A DNA stretch of 40,122 nt from Sphingomonas citri (GCF_019429485.1 NZ_JAHXZN010000015.1:1-40122); one strand, 5' to 3'; positions 1 to 8,807 are shown, counted from the first letter of the stretch. Numbers and translations: made by a program. Notes: generated by a model not told the origin, from the sequence alone.

Positions 1-127
1 GGGCGGAGGTGCTCAAGGCGGTCGGATCCGCTCACTCCGAAACACCGGCCAACAGCATCCGCGGTGCGACGCACCTCCTCTTCCACGGTGCCGACGACGT
101 CGTGAAGATTGCGCGTGGCACGTACCA
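1..127. repeat. Terminal overlap, left copy (identical to 39996..40122)
   Basis: These 127 bases are repeated exactly at the other end of the window. An exact repeat at both ends, in the same orientation and lying inside a reading frame that continues across it, is what an assembler leaves when it closes a circular molecule. It is most simply an assembly overlap and not a biological repeat. Removing one copy gives a circle of 39,995 bp. Confidence 0.95.
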
Positions 128-719
128 GCTCGCACACTTCGCCGAAGCTGACGCCGCCGAAACCGTCGCGCAGGATGAGGCAGTCGCCACTGCCCCTGTC
201 ACTATCAACGCGGACGCACCCAACGCCGCATCCGTGTCGGAGCAAGCTTTCTACGCCAGCTTTGCCGAATGGCTGGAGGAGAATGACGAGGTGACGATCG
301 CCGGCCCGCTGGGCGGCAGCGTGCTGGGTGGCAAGTGGGGCACCCCAGATGTGATGGGCGTCCTGAAACCCCGCGCGCAAGACATTTTCAAGTTTGAGCC
401 GCAGATCGTAACGGCGGAGATCAAGGCCACCCCGAGCCAACCTGTCGTCGCCTTCGGTCAGGCGGTCGCCTATCGGCTGTTCAGCCACAAGAGCTACATC
501 GTCGTACCCCGAACCACCACAAGCGACGACATGAACCGCCTAACCTCGCTGTGCAGCATCCACGGTGTGGGCCTGGTTGTCTTCACCCTCGACATCGACC
601 AGCCGGACTATGGCGTAGTCGTCCTCCCCGCCATCGCCAGCCCCGACATGTTCTATGTCAACACCATGCTGGACCGTCTGAAGGCCAGCGAGCCACGGCT
701 GCTAAACCGGCTGTTCTGA
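1..719 (+). CDS. PD-(D/E)XK nuclease with HARE-like N-terminus (3' part; 5' part at 39920..40122)
   Basis: This is the downstream part of a 264-residue protein whose start lies before the circle join, at GTG 39920. The N-terminal 70 residues or so look like a winged-helix HARE/HB1-ASXL-type domain, a class known to be attached to restriction endonucleases. After an Ala/Glu-rich linker comes a nuclease-like domain: an EQAFYASFAEWLEE helix, then TPDVMGV (Asp about 142) and TAEIKA (Glu about 165, Lys about 167), which fit the PD-(D/E)XK catalytic pattern. It follows an adenine methyltransferase gene and a DpnII-like nuclease gene in the same direction, so it is probably a second nuclease or accessory DNA-binding subunit of that restriction-modification system. 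The internal GTG at position 9 is not the real start. The fold assignment is from motifs only. Confidence 0.75.
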   Translation, partial: AEVLKAVGSAHSETPANSIRGATHLLFHGADDVVKIARGTYQLAHFAEADAAETVAQDEAVATAPVTINADAPNAASVSEQAFYASFAEWLEENDEVTIAGPLGGSVLGGKWGTPDVMGVLKPRAQDIFKFEPQIVTAEIKATPSQPVVAFGQAVAYRLFSHKSYIVVPRTTTSDDMNRLTSLCSIHGVGLVVFTLDIDQPDYGVVVLPAIASPDMFYVNTMLDRLKASEPRLLNRLF

Positions 720-741
720 CGTTACGCAGCGAACCTCAGAC

Positions 742-769
742 GGTGCCACAACCGTCCGGTTTTGACACC
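742..769. repeat. 28-bp imperfect palindrome, left copy
   Basis: The left arm begins GGTGCCACAACCG and the right arm ends with GACACC, forming an imperfect dyad. It matches the palindrome at 16822..16849 at 24 of 28 positions. It lies just after the stop codon of the HARE-like nuclease and before the cargo island, so the two copies bracket that island. Its length and two-arm form would suit a recombinase or repressor site. No function can be assigned. Confidence 0.7.
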
Positions 770-938
770 TTCACATTGGCGGCCTTTAGGGACTTACCTG
801 CCCGTCAGCTATCAGGAGCCTCGGGGCGAATAGCTGCCGCTCGTTATGCCGACGTTGTCCTGCAAAATGGTTATTTTAAAAACGAGTGGCTTGAGAGATG
901 ATCAGCGAAGATAGTTGGTACGCGCTAACCACCCATTG

Positions 939-1922
939 CTACGCTAATGGTGGCCAGCACGTATAACCATCCCTTTCGCCATCCAATGGTTGGTCAAGCC
1001 GACGCTGCGTTTGTGGAGGATGACCGTAACTGCGCAGAAATGCGCAACGCATGCGCTCCGTATCCGCGAACCCGACAAGCCGTGCGACAGTGCCAACAGG
1101 TTCGTTGCTGTCGCGGAGGCGGATACGTGCGGCTTCGCAGCGCAGACGCTCGACCGCTCGCGCCGGGGTTTCACCCGTCTCCTTTCGAAACAGGCGGGCA
1201 AACTGGCGAACGCTCAGGCAGGCAGCTTCGGCAAGCCGGTCTATCGGCAACGGTTCGGAGAGATGATCTCGCGCGTAGGTCAACGCCTTGCGGATGCGGT
1301 CAGTCTGCGGCTCCATCTGGGAAATGGCCGCATACTGCGATTGGCCACCTGGTCGCCGATGGTACACGACGAGCTCGCGCGAGACTGCCTTAGCCAGCTC
1401 TGCACCATTATCGAATTCAATCCGCGCCAGCATCAGGTCGATACCGGCCGTCATGCCAGCCGACGTCCAAATTGCGCCATCGTTGATGAAGATCCGGTCT
1501 GCATCAACCGTCACCTTCGGGTACAGGTCCTGCAATCTCTTCGCGAACTGCCAGTGAGTCGTAACCCGTTTGCGGTCGAGATAGCCGGCAGCGGCAAGCA
1601 GGAAAGCTCCGGTGCATATACTCGCAATGCTTGAGACTTCGGCAGACGCCCGTCGAATTCCGGCAATGTTGTCGGCCTCCATCATAGGCTCGACCCTGCC
1701 GCCAACTACTACGACCGTCTCTGCTTCGACAGATCCCGATGGGCGCGTTTCCAGTCCGAGTCCCGCGTCGCCTTGAACGGTACCGCCGTCGTTGGAGACG
1801 AGCTCAATCCGATAGTGTTCGGACCCCAGCAGGCGATTTGCCGCAGTCAGAGCTGCCGTTGGCCCCGCCAGATCGAGAAGTTGGAAGCCTTCGCACAGGT
1901 AGAAGGCGAACGACGCTGACAT
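939..1922 (-). CDS. GlxA-type AraC family regulator with DJ-1/PfpI domain
   Basis: A 327-residue protein when started at ATG 1922, which has GGGAG just upstream; an upstream in-frame start at 1952 is less likely. Residues 1-190 form a DJ-1/PfpI (class I amidotransferase-like) domain with the nucleophile elbow SICTGAFLL (Cys103-Thr104) and Asp17 in the loop LLDLAGP. Residues 210-310 carry two AraC helix-turn-helix motifs (RLAEAACLSVRQFARLFRKE, then VARLVGFAD). GlxA-type regulators sense small molecules through the DJ-1 domain and control a neighbouring operon. The divergent DJ-1/STN/cytochrome b561 genes starting at 2083 are the obvious target. Asp, Cys and Thr are retained here although most regulators of this type are not enzymes. 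Confidence 0.88.
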   Translation of the reverse strand: MSASFAFYLCEGFQLLDLAGPTAALTAANRLLGSEHYRIELVSNDGGTVQGDAGLGLETRPSGSVEAETVVVVGGRVEPMMEADNIAGIRRASAEVSSIASICTGAFLLAAAGYLDRKRVTTHWQFAKRLQDLYPKVTVDADRIFINDGAIWTSAGMTAGIDLMLARIEFDNGAELAKAVSRELVVYHRRPGGQSQYAAISQMEPQTDRIRKALTYARDHLSEPLPIDRLAEAACLSVRQFARLFRKETGETPARAVERLRCEAARIRLRDSNEPVGTVARLVGFADTERMRCAFLRSYGHPPQTQRRLDQPLDGERDGYTCWPPLA

Positions 1923-2082
1923 GGCACTCCCTTGTGAACCGACACTAAGCACCTCTTAGGCGGGTAGCGACAGGAGGCATGCGCAAATTTGCGGGATGGC
2001 CGAAATCGAGGGATCTATGCCCTACAGCCAGGCACCGCTGGAGGCGTAGAGCATAGATCCAGCTCTCACCGCGGATTCTCCT

Positions 2083-2790
2083 ATGAAAATCACCTCATAC
2101 GACGGCATGCTTGCCGCACTGACATTAGAGGGTGTCGCCCCGTTCCATGTCGGCATCCTTATCGGACCTGGCTTCGTGCCGATGGACATCGTTGGGATCC
2201 AGACCGTGCTGGCTATGATGCCCGGCTCACAGATCCATTTCATCTGGAAAAACCGCGATGTGGTGGAAGGCTTTCGGTCGTGGCCGACAATGCCCACTAC
2301 GACATTCGAGACATGCCCGACGTTGGACGTCTTCGCAGTCGGCATGAACCCGCCCGAAGTCCAGAACGACCCGGAGGTAATTGCCTTCACCCGCAAAGCC
2401 GCAGAGAGTGCGCGTTACGTAATCGGCGTGTGCAACGGCGTTGCACTGCTCGGATCGGCAGGCCTGATAGAAGGGCGGACGGTCGCAAGCAACTTTGCGG
2501 CAGAGGAGTTGCTGAAGGAACTGGGCGCCGCAAAGGTGCTCACCTCCGGTGAGGGTGCCGCTGTCGATGGAAATCTATACACCGCCGGTCCCGGCATCGG
2601 GAGCTTCGAGGTGGCGCTGCTGGTTGCGGCGGACGCGTTCGGTCGTGAGGCGGGCGAGCTGGCGGAGTTCGCGATCGAATATGATCCGCATCCGCCTTTT
2701 CGGACGGGCACGGTGGAGACTGCGTCACCGCAGATGTTGGAAGCCGCCCGGGGCATGATCGGCCCGATCATTGCTCAATACCACCGATGA
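2083..2790 (+). CDS. DJ-1/PfpI family protein (isonitrile hydratase-like, cytoplasmic)
   Basis: A 235-residue stand-alone DJ-1/PfpI domain with no signal peptide. The loop VPMDIVG supplies Asp35 and the nucleophile elbow is VIGVCNGVALL (Cys117). In characterised isonitrile hydratase the Cys is followed by Thr; here it is followed by Asn118, so activity cannot be assumed. The gene is divergent from the GlxA regulator at 939 and starts a rightward group with the STN protein and cytochrome b561. Its stop (2788-2790) is followed closely by the next gene. Likely an amidotransferase-fold hydratase or hydrolase on a small toxic or signalling compound. Confidence 0.82.
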   Translation: MKITSYDGMLAALTLEGVAPFHVGILIGPGFVPMDIVGIQTVLAMMPGSQIHFIWKNRDVVEGFRSWPTMPTTTFETCPTLDVFAVGMNPPEVQNDPEVIAFTRKAAESARYVIGVCNGVALLGSAGLIEGRTVASNFAAEELLKELGAAKVLTSGEGAAVDGNLYTAGPGIGSFEVALLVAADAFGREAGELAEFAIEYDPHPPFRTGTVETASPQMLEAARGMIGPIIAQYHR

Positions 2791-2855
2791 CGTCCTCAGA
2801 ACGTTCAGACGAACCACTCTACATCGCACCTGCCACCTTGGCACAGGGAGATGTC

Positions 2856-3191
2856 ATGCGCACGTTCCTGCTTTCGGCCATTCTTGGTTTCGCCGTATTC
2901 CCGTCGCAACCCGCCAACGCGCAGGATGCCAGTTTCTACGACTGTCAAAACGATCGGCTTAAGATCGCGATCGCGCCGATGAGCCTTGATAAGGCGATCG
3001 CCAGGTTCACCAGCATCACCCGCTGCCCGGCTTCGATCGACACGGATCAGGTGAAGGGCCGACCCACCCGGACCATGAAGACCATGGCGGTTAAGGGGCG
3101 CCTGACGCCGGGGCAGGCGCTCGCGCACATGTTGCGCAATACTCCCCTCAAGAGCACGCCCATCCACGGCGGCTTCTCGGTAAGCAAGTAG
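2856..3191 (+). CDS. Exported STN-domain protein
   Basis: The start at ATG 2856 has CAGGGAG upstream and gives a 111-residue protein with a clear signal peptide (hydrophobic core LLSAILGFAVFP, cleavage near ANAQ-DA). The mature part fits the short secretin/TonB N-terminal (STN) domain: MSLDKAIARFTSITRC, MKTMAVKGRLTPGQALAHML and a final GGFSVSK. STN domains normally sit at the N-terminus of FecA-type receptors and contact a periplasmic signalling partner. Here the domain stands alone, with no receptor attached. It follows a DJ-1 gene and its stop is one base before the GTG of the cytochrome b561 gene, so the three are probably one transcript. The longer start at 2787 would hide the signal peptide. 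Confidence 0.72.
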   Translation: MRTFLLSAILGFAVFPSQPANAQDASFYDCQNDRLKIAIAPMSLDKAIARFTSITRCPASIDTDQVKGRPTRTMKTMAVKGRLTPGQALAHMLRNTPLKSTPIHGGFSVSK

Positions 3192-3192
3192 C

Positions 3193-3789
3193 GTGTCCAT
3201 CGTCCCGCCCGTTCAGCGGCAGCCTTTGGTGATCCCCGGGACTGGTAGGGATGGCCTGCGCTACTCGCTGCCCTTGCGACTACTCCACTGGACCCGTGCC
3301 GCGCTGGTCATTGGGATGATCGCCGCAGGCTGGCTGATGACCAGCCTCGCCGACGCGGTACCGTGGAAGTACGGGACGCTCTATCCGACCCACAAGTCGT
3401 TCGGACTGCTGGTTCTCGGGCTGGTCGTCGTTCAGATCGCGATCCGGCTGAGCACCGGGCTCCCGCCGTGCGCCTCGGCCCTCGATGCATGGGAAGCGCG
3501 GCTGTCGAAGCTGGTCCATGGCGCCATGTACATGCTGCTCGTGGCGGTGCCGCTGATGGGGTATGCCATGTCGAGCAGCTACAGCCAAAGCGACGGTGTC
3601 ACCTTCTTCGGCTTTCCGGTTCCCGAACTGCTTGCCAAGGATGACACGCGCTTCGCGATATTCCAGTCGTTGCACAGGATCCTGGCCTATACGTTGCTCG
3701 CGATGGTCGGCCTCCACGTCGCAGGCGTAGTGAAGCACCGCTATTTCGACAGGCGGCCCGGCAGTGACGTCCTGGCACGAATGCTGTAG
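3193..3789 (+). CDS. Cytochrome b561 family protein
   Basis: A 198-residue four-helix membrane protein starting with GTG at 3193. Transmembrane segments are visible at about residues 32-52, 68-88, 108-126 and 160-180. Histidines suited to binding two b hemes are in LLHWTRAAL, TLYPTHKSFG, LVHGAMYML, LHRILAY and GLHVAGVVKH. Such proteins carry electrons from the quinone pool to periplasmic acceptors and are often paired with small secreted proteins. It directly follows the STN-domain gene. No companion catalytic subunit is adjacent, and the next gene is on the other strand and broken. Confidence 0.9.
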   Translation: MSIVPPVQRQPLVIPGTGRDGLRYSLPLRLLHWTRAALVIGMIAAGWLMTSLADAVPWKYGTLYPTHKSFGLLVLGLVVVQIAIRLSTGLPPCASALDAWEARLSKLVHGAMYMLLVAVPLMGYAMSSSYSQSDGVTFFGFPVPELLAKDDTRFAIFQSLHRILAYTLLAMVGLHVAGVVKHRYFDRRPGSDVLARML

Positions 3790-3851
3790 GCTCATGGCCG
3801 ACGGAGGATTGCCGAGAATCGAGCAACCCCCCGTACCAACCACTTCGCCGG

Positions 3852-4715
3852 TCAGATCGAGATGCGCTCGCCGTCGGCCGGGATGAGCAGACGCTGCGCG
3901 AACCCCTCCTTTTTCGCGAAGGCCGCGAGGTCGGCGCGGCTGAGGACGCAATGGTTGATCGCCTCCATGTGCGTCGCGATCAATTGCGCACTTGGGGCGG
4001 CGCGATGGACTGAAAGCACGCCATGCGGTCCCATCAGAATCGGACCCAGATCAATCCACTGGGCGTAACCCGCGTTCAGGACGATGACCTGCGGCTGATA
4101 GGTCTCAGATGGCATCGCCGACGACATACACCGTCTTGTGCGCCGGATGATGGAACACCACACCGCTTACCGGATCGAGCGTTGGCACTGCTCGCAGCAC
4201 CGGTTCTGCGCCATGATGCCCGCCGGTCCGAGATAGCCGTACGTTCTTGAACCTCGTGTCGGCGGTCATATACGGACGTCGGTGAACCCCTGCCCGCGGA
4301 TGGTCGTTGCATCGGTCGCGTTCTGCACGAAGATCGGCATCGCCTTGGGCAGCATATTCTGCGCTGCGTCGTCCCAATGATCGATATGAGTGTGGGTGAC
4401 GATCACTGCATCCGCTGCCGCCAGATCGGCGACCGGGATGGGCAGCGGCACGAGCGGGTTGCGCAGGTGGCTCATCGCCGAGCCGGGGAAGCCGGGATAG
4501 GCACCTGGATCGGCGAGCATCGGATCGATCAGGAAACGCACGCCGGCGTAGTCGACGAGGATGGTCGCATTGCGTACCTAGACGATCGCGTCTTTGGTGC
4601 CGGCGGCCGGCATCGGGGCGGCCTCTACCGATGCCACCATTCCGAAGGCGGCAGCACCCGCACCGGCAGTGAGCAGCGATCGACGCGCGAGATCGGGCAG
4701 GCGATCGAATGACAT
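3852..4715 (-). pseudogene. Tat-signal metallo-beta-lactamase-fold hydrolase, inactivated
   Basis: Reading leftward from ATG 4715 (AGGAG-like GGGAGAAG upstream), the protein begins with a twin-arginine signal (ARRSLLTAGAGAAAFGM). An in-frame TAG stop at 4578-4580 ends it after about 45 residues. The same frame continues with VRNATILVDYAGVRFLIDP and the metal-binding motif THTHIDHWDD. Homology then jumps frame near 4265 (TADTRFKNVRLSRTGGHHG, FHHPAHKTVYVVGD) and again near 4110-4160 (QVIVLNAGYAQW, LIATHMEAINH). One nonsense mutation and two frameshifts mean no full-length product. The intact family are secreted MBL-fold hydrolases of about 280 residues. Sequencing error could explain a frameshift but hardly all three lesions. 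Confidence 0.88.
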
Positions 4716-4730
4716 GATGCTTCTCCCGGT

Positions 4731-5279
4731 TCAGGCGGACAGGAAAGCGGCGGTGGGCACCACCGAGGCGTAGGCAAACGCGAGCGCGGCCATGAACGCG
4801 GCATGGACCTGCGTGGCGGGTACCTCGACTCCATCACTCGACAGCGCGCGGGTCGCGCAGGCATCGCCGACCACCGTCACGCCGTAGCCGAAGTCGAACG
4901 CCGCGCGGGCCGTTGCATCGATGCACATATGGCTCATGGCACCGACGATGACGACGTCGGTCACGCCTTCCTCGTCGAGCAGAGCCTTCAGCCCGGTGTC
5001 GCGGAATGCGTTCGGGTAATGTTTGGTGAGCACATTCTCGCCACCGCTCGGCGCAACGGCCTCAATGATATTCGTGCCCTTCGTACCGACTGCGAACGGT
5101 GCGTCTTCGGAACCTGGCGTCTCGTGCCGGATATGAATGATCGTCTCGCCGGCGGTACGTGTCGCGCCGATCACGCGCTGCGCATTCGCGACCGCCTCCT
5201 CCAGGTTCTCCAGCGGCAGCTTGCCGTCAGCTTCATATTCGTTCTGCAGATCGACGATGATCACTGCGCGCTTCGCCAT
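4731..5279 (-). CDS. Isochorismatase-like cysteine hydrolase
   Basis: A 182-residue cytoplasmic protein of the isochorismatase/nicotinamidase superfamily. The start at 5279 is chosen because GGAGGAAGAA stands directly before it; the upstream ATGs at 5291 and 5324 lack this. The catalytic triad is visible as Asp10 (IIVDLQNEY), Lys86 (LTKHYPNAF) and Cys119 (GAMSHMCIDATARAAFDFGY). Substrates in this superfamily range from isochorismate to amides such as nicotinamide, and cannot be told from sequence. It is divergent from the GlxA regulator at 5369, with an 89-base gap, so that regulator probably controls it. Confidence 0.88.
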   Translation of the reverse strand: MAKRAVIIVDLQNEYEADGKLPLENLEEAVANAQRVIGATRTAGETIIHIRHETPGSEDAPFAVGTKGTNIIEAVAPSGGENVLTKHYPNAFRDTGLKALLDEEGVTDVVIVGAMSHMCIDATARAAFDFGYGVTVVGDACATRALSSDGVEVPATQVHAAFMAALAFAYASVVPTAAFLSA

Positions 5280-5368
5280 TTCTTCCTCCATGCCGATTGA
5301 ATGCTGTTTATCTATCGTGAGCACATTACGTCAGTGGCGATAACGACAAAGAATGGGTTGTTTGTGCC

Positions 5369-6340
5369 ATGCTCGAAGTTGCGATTCTGATGTATGATGG
5401 AGCACAACAAGCAGCAGTGCTCGGAATGACGGACCTTCTGGTTGCAGCTGATCGAGCAGCACGCGCCATGCCGGGTCACGATGGCTCGCCCGTGCTGACC
5501 GTCAGTCATTGGGCGTCCATGGGTGCTGAACGCGAGCTTGCGCGAGTCTATGCGTCAGCGCCTTGTCGCGCCACGCCATCGATCTGCATCCTACCTCCTG
5601 CCCTGGCCGGTCCGGTCGACGAACCGAAACCAGCGGTGACGCGCTGGCTGCGGGAGCGCCATGCCGATGGCGCGGTCTTGGCCTCGATCTGCTCCGGCGC
5701 GTTCGTTCTTGGCGCGACGGGCCTGTTCGACGACCGGACCGTCACGACGCACTGGACGTACGAGGATCGCTTCCGCAGTCAGTTTCCGCAAGCAAGGATT
5801 GATACCGACCGGATCGTCATCGACGACGGCGACCTCATGACCGCCGGCGGGGTGATGGCGTGGACCGACCTGTGCCTGACGCTCATCCAGCGCTTCGTCG
5901 GGCAGGCGGTGATGATGGAGGTCGCCAGCGGCTTCCTGATCGATCCTCCGGGTCGGGAGCAAAGCTACTACAGCGGATTTCGCCCCCATATCGGTCACAA
6001 GGACGATGCGATCTCGAAAGCGCAGGACTTCCTGCACGAGACCGAGGGCAAGATCGTCGAGGTCGCGACGCTGGCGGCCAGGGCCGGTCTGGAAGACCGG
6101 ACCTTTCTTCGCCGCTTTCACAAGGCGACCGGTCACACCACTACCGAATATTGGCAACGCCTGCGGGTCGCGAATGCCAAGACGAAGCTGCGCGATACTG
6201 GCTTGGCCGTCGACCAGGTTGCCTGGGAGGTCGGCTACACCGATCCGAGCGCGTTCCGGAAGGTGTTCCACCGGATCGTCGGCCTGTCCCCGTCCGATTA
6301 CCGGCGGCGGTTCTCGGCGGGGAAGGATGCTTCGGACTGA
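5369..6340 (+). CDS. GlxA-type AraC family regulator with DJ-1/PfpI domain
   Basis: A 323-residue protein with the same architecture as the regulator at 939. The DJ-1/PfpI domain (1-190) has the elbow LASICSGAFVLGATGLF (Cys108-Ser109) but has lost the loop aspartate, reading AQQAAVLGM where the relatives have LDLAGP. It is therefore probably a ligand sensor without enzyme activity. AraC helix-turn-helix motifs lie at about 220-315 (VATLAARAGLEDRTFLRRF and VDQVAWEVGYTDPSAFRKVF). It is divergent from the isochorismatase-like gene and convergent with the Tat-exported DJ-1 gene. Confidence 0.9.
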   Translation: MLEVAILMYDGAQQAAVLGMTDLLVAADRAARAMPGHDGSPVLTVSHWASMGAERELARVYASAPCRATPSICILPPALAGPVDEPKPAVTRWLRERHADGAVLASICSGAFVLGATGLFDDRTVTTHWTYEDRFRSQFPQARIDTDRIVIDDGDLMTAGGVMAWTDLCLTLIQRFVGQAVMMEVASGFLIDPPGREQSYYSGFRPHIGHKDDAISKAQDFLHETEGKIVEVATLAARAGLEDRTFLRRFHKATGHTTTEYWQRLRVANAKTKLRDTGLAVDQVAWEVGYTDPSAFRKVFHRIVGLSPSDYRRRFSAGKDASD

Positions 6341-6353
6341 TCGTCTATCGTGG

Positions 6354-7490
6354 TCAATTGATCTTGCCGGGATACTCCATGAACAGCGCTACGTTGCGGG
6401 CCGCCTTCGGGCCGTACGTCTTCGTGATATCCGCCAGCGCGATATCCAGCGCGCGGGTCGCCTGATGCGCCTCAAGCGGGGCGAGCATGCGACTGACCTT
6501 CGCCGTACCGGCAACCATGTCGGGCAGGACGACGAGACCATGGGCCAGTCGCACCGGTGCCTTGCTCGGGCCAACGGCATAGCCGAAGGTGTTGCCCGTC
6601 CGGCTATAGGCTTCGGCCGTCACTGCCAGAGCGATCTCGTCGTCGCCAGCCTTGACCGGGATACCCAGCGTGACATCGGGCCTCGCGTCCCGCGCAGGCA
6701 TGTCCGCATTGCCCGGATCGGACTGGAATGCATCGCTGTCATGCCGGGAACTCCAATCGTCGATGCCCACGTCGCGGGCGACCTCGGCAGCCTTGGCAGC
6801 GCCGGCGATCGCCTCGACCAGCGCTATCGAAGTCGGCATCGATGCGCTGACTCCTGCGCTCGAAGCGACCTTCCCGTCGGCGACGTAGCGGATGTTCTTC
6901 TGCCATAGCACCTTGGGAAAGCGCTTCGCTCGGAACCCCTCGTTGCTGTAATGGGACGTGGCGCGATGGCCATCGAACAGTCCCGTATTGGCAACGACCA
7001 TCGCGCCGTAGCAGATGCTGATGACCGTGCATCCCTTGCCGGCCTGCGCCTTGATCCATTTCAGAAGGTCGGGATCGCTGTCGTTCTCGACTGCCGGCAC
7101 GAAGATGTAGTCAGCGCCCTCGGGATAGCGCTTATCGAACTCGGAGACGGTGGCCTGGAGCTGGAACGTGAGCGGTTGCATCTTCACCGGGCCCGGCTTA
7201 ACCGATACCGACATGACATCGGCGACGCCCGAGCGTGCCATCACGCCGAACGGGATGCAGAAGTCGCTGATGATCGTGCCTTCGTTCAATCCCACTATCG
7301 CTACGAGCGGCTTCGTGCGACCGAACCGCGCCTGATAAGGGGGTATCTTCTCCGGGTTCGCATTCTTCGAAGCATCGAAGACGCCGGAGGTCATACCGGC
7401 CTGACGCGCGATTGCTCTACCTGCCAGCGCCATTCCGCCAAGAGTTACAGCGGCGGAGACGATGGCCGTCCTTCGATTGATCATGTGCAT
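6354..7490 (-). CDS. Tat-exported DJ-1/PfpI family protein
   Basis: A 378-residue protein, longer than a simple DJ-1 domain. It begins with a twin-arginine-type signal (INRRTAIVSAAVTLGGMAL, cleavage near AIA-RQ) and so is predicted to act in the periplasm. The DJ-1/PfpI core spans about 60-230, with Asp76 in the loop IISDFCIPFG and the elbow VISICYGAMVV (Cys160-Tyr161). The C-terminal 130 residues form a second region beginning near SSRHDSDAFQSD, whose function I do not recognise. A start two codons later (7484) is equally possible. It lies convergent to the GlxA gene, 13 bases apart. Confidence 0.82.
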   Translation of the reverse strand: MHMINRRTAIVSAAVTLGGMALAGRAIARQAGMTSGVFDASKNANPEKIPPYQARFGRTKPLVAIVGLNEGTIISDFCIPFGVMARSGVADVMSVSVKPGPVKMQPLTFQLQATVSEFDKRYPEGADYIFVPAVENDSDPDLLKWIKAQAGKGCTVISICYGAMVVANTGLFDGHRATSHYSNEGFRAKRFPKVLWQKNIRYVADGKVASSAGVSASMPTSIALVEAIAGAAKAAEVARDVGIDDWSSRHDSDAFQSDPGNADMPARDARPDVTLGIPVKAGDDEIALAVTAEAYSRTGNTFGYAVGPSKAPVRLAHGLVVLPDMVAGTAKVSRMLAPLEAHQATRALDIALADITKTYGPKAARNVALFMEYPGKIN

Positions 7491-7738
7491 GGAGCCCTGC
7501 GTGTCGGTGTGTTCGACCCGTGTCCTGCAGCGGCATCATGGCGTAAAGGACATCTACCACGGCATTTCGGCCATGCAGATGATGCTTGAGGACTGGCTGT
7601 TCCGCATATCTGGTCGAGACAAACTGCTCCACTGCTGACGTCCTTCCAAGAGGCTTCGTTTTCAGAGGCTATCGGTTGGATCTGGTTGGGACGAAATGTC
7701 CAAGTGACAGTGTCGGGCATCGACGGTAGTGCCAGAGG

Positions 7739-8155
7739 GTGCGAGCCTTACGGCGCCTTGTCCTGGCCCATAGTCATATGGCTGCGCTGATCTACGTCGC
7801 GGTGCTGGCTCTGCGCATCCTAATCCCGACCGGCTACATGGTCTCCAGCGATCATGGCCGCGTCACCATCACTCTGTGTTCGGGTGTTGTCGAGCAGCCG
7901 TCCATGGCGATGGACATGGCGGGTATGGATCACGCCATGCCGGACCATGGCAAATCGAAGGAACACGGCAAAGCGGAGATGCCGTGCGCCTTCTCCGGAC
8001 TGTCGACGCCAGTCTTTGGCGGCGCCGATCCTGTTCTGCTGGTCGTGGCGCTTGCCTTGGTCGCCGCGATGGCGCTTCGTGCCACGCCGCGGACCATCGT
8101 TGCGTCCGCACCCTACTTGCGTCCTCCTCTACGCGGTCCTCCACTGTTCCGTTGA
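7739..8155 (+). CDS. DUF2946-type membrane protein, Met/His-rich
   Basis: A 138-residue protein starting with GTG at 7739. It has an N-terminal hydrophobic helix (AALIYVAVLALRILIP), then a methionine- and histidine-rich stretch (MAMDMAGMDHAMPDHG) typical of copper-binding periplasmic segments. A second transmembrane helix (DPVLLVVALALVAAMAL) lies near the C-terminus. DUF2946 proteins commonly sit beside copper uptake or handling genes, which matches the PCu(A)C and Sco1 genes that follow. About 248 bases upstream (7491-7738) contain no gene and must hold the promoter. The 175-base gap after it contains no recognisable gene. Confidence 0.78.
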   Translation: MRALRRLVLAHSHMAALIYVAVLALRILIPTGYMVSSDHGRVTITLCSGVVEQPSMAMDMAGMDHAMPDHGKSKEHGKAEMPCAFSGLSTPVFGGADPVLLVVALALVAAMALRATPRTIVASAPYLRPPLRGPPLFR

Positions 8156-8330
8156 TCTGAGCATGCCGCCTGCCTGATGTGATCGGGCGGGCTCTTTGTG
8201 ACGGGCTTTGCCCGAATTCGGTACAGCTCCGGATCGGATAAAGACGGCTTACCGCCCGAGCCTCCCGGCTGCGGGCAAAAGGCCTGTCTGCCCGACCTGG
8301 CGGTTGCGCCGTCTCGCTCAAGGAACACCT

Positions 8331-8807
8331 ATGACCTACCGTGTCGCGCTGGCGCTTGTCGCCACGCTCGCCGCTCCTGCGATTGCGCAGGACGCCCGCA
8401 AGGGCTCAATCACCGCTGCCGCCCCCTGGTCGCGCGCCACATCGCACCGTGCGAGCGTCGGCGCCGGCTATCTGACGATCCGCAACAGCGGCGCACAGCC
8501 CGATCGCCTGATTTCCGCGACCTCGCCACGTGCCGCTAAAGTGGAGATCCACACCATGTCGCTGGACGACGGCATCATGCGGATGCGCCAGCTTCCCGAT
8601 GGCCTGGAGGTCCCGGCGGGCGGTGAGGCGGCGCTGGCACCAGGCGGCAACCACATCATGCTGATCGGCCTCAAGGCGCCGCTCAAGGAAGGCGAGCGTA
8701 TTCCCGCGACACTGCGCTTTGCACGCGCCGGCACATTGAAAGTCCTCTTCACGGTTGCTGGGCCGGGTGCGTCTGGCCCGGATGCGGAACATGGGGGCCA
8801 TCACTGA
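8331..8807 (+). CDS. PCu(A)C periplasmic copper chaperone
   Basis: The start at ATG 8331 (AAGGA upstream) gives a 158-residue protein with a signal peptide (ALALVATLAAPAIAQ-D). The PCu(A)C copper site is seen as EIHTMSLDDGIMRMRQ and GGNHIMLIGL, the His/Met ligand pairs of this family. The tail is EHGGHH. These proteins capture Cu(I) in the periplasm and pass it to Sco proteins or directly to the CuA/CuB sites of oxidases. The stop overlaps the next ATG (TGATG at 8805-8809), so it is translationally coupled to the Sco1 gene. The in-frame start at 8208 would lack a signal peptide and is rejected. Confidence 0.92.
   Translation: MTYRVALALVATLAAPAIAQDARKGSITAAAPWSRATSHRASVGAGYLTIRNSGAQPDRLISATSPRAAKVEIHTMSLDDGIMRMRQLPDGLEVPAGGEAALAPGGNHIMLIGLKAPLKEGERIPATLRFARAGTLKVLFTVAGPGASGPDAEHGGHH

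Noticed and set aside
1..127. The terminal repeats as transposon or phage ends.
   Set aside because: They are direct, exact and lie inside a continuous reading frame, so an assembly overlap is the simpler reading.
8156..8330. A possible cobalamin or metal riboswitch before the copper chaperone gene.
   Set aside because: GC-rich complementary stretches are present, but no conserved riboswitch core could be matched.
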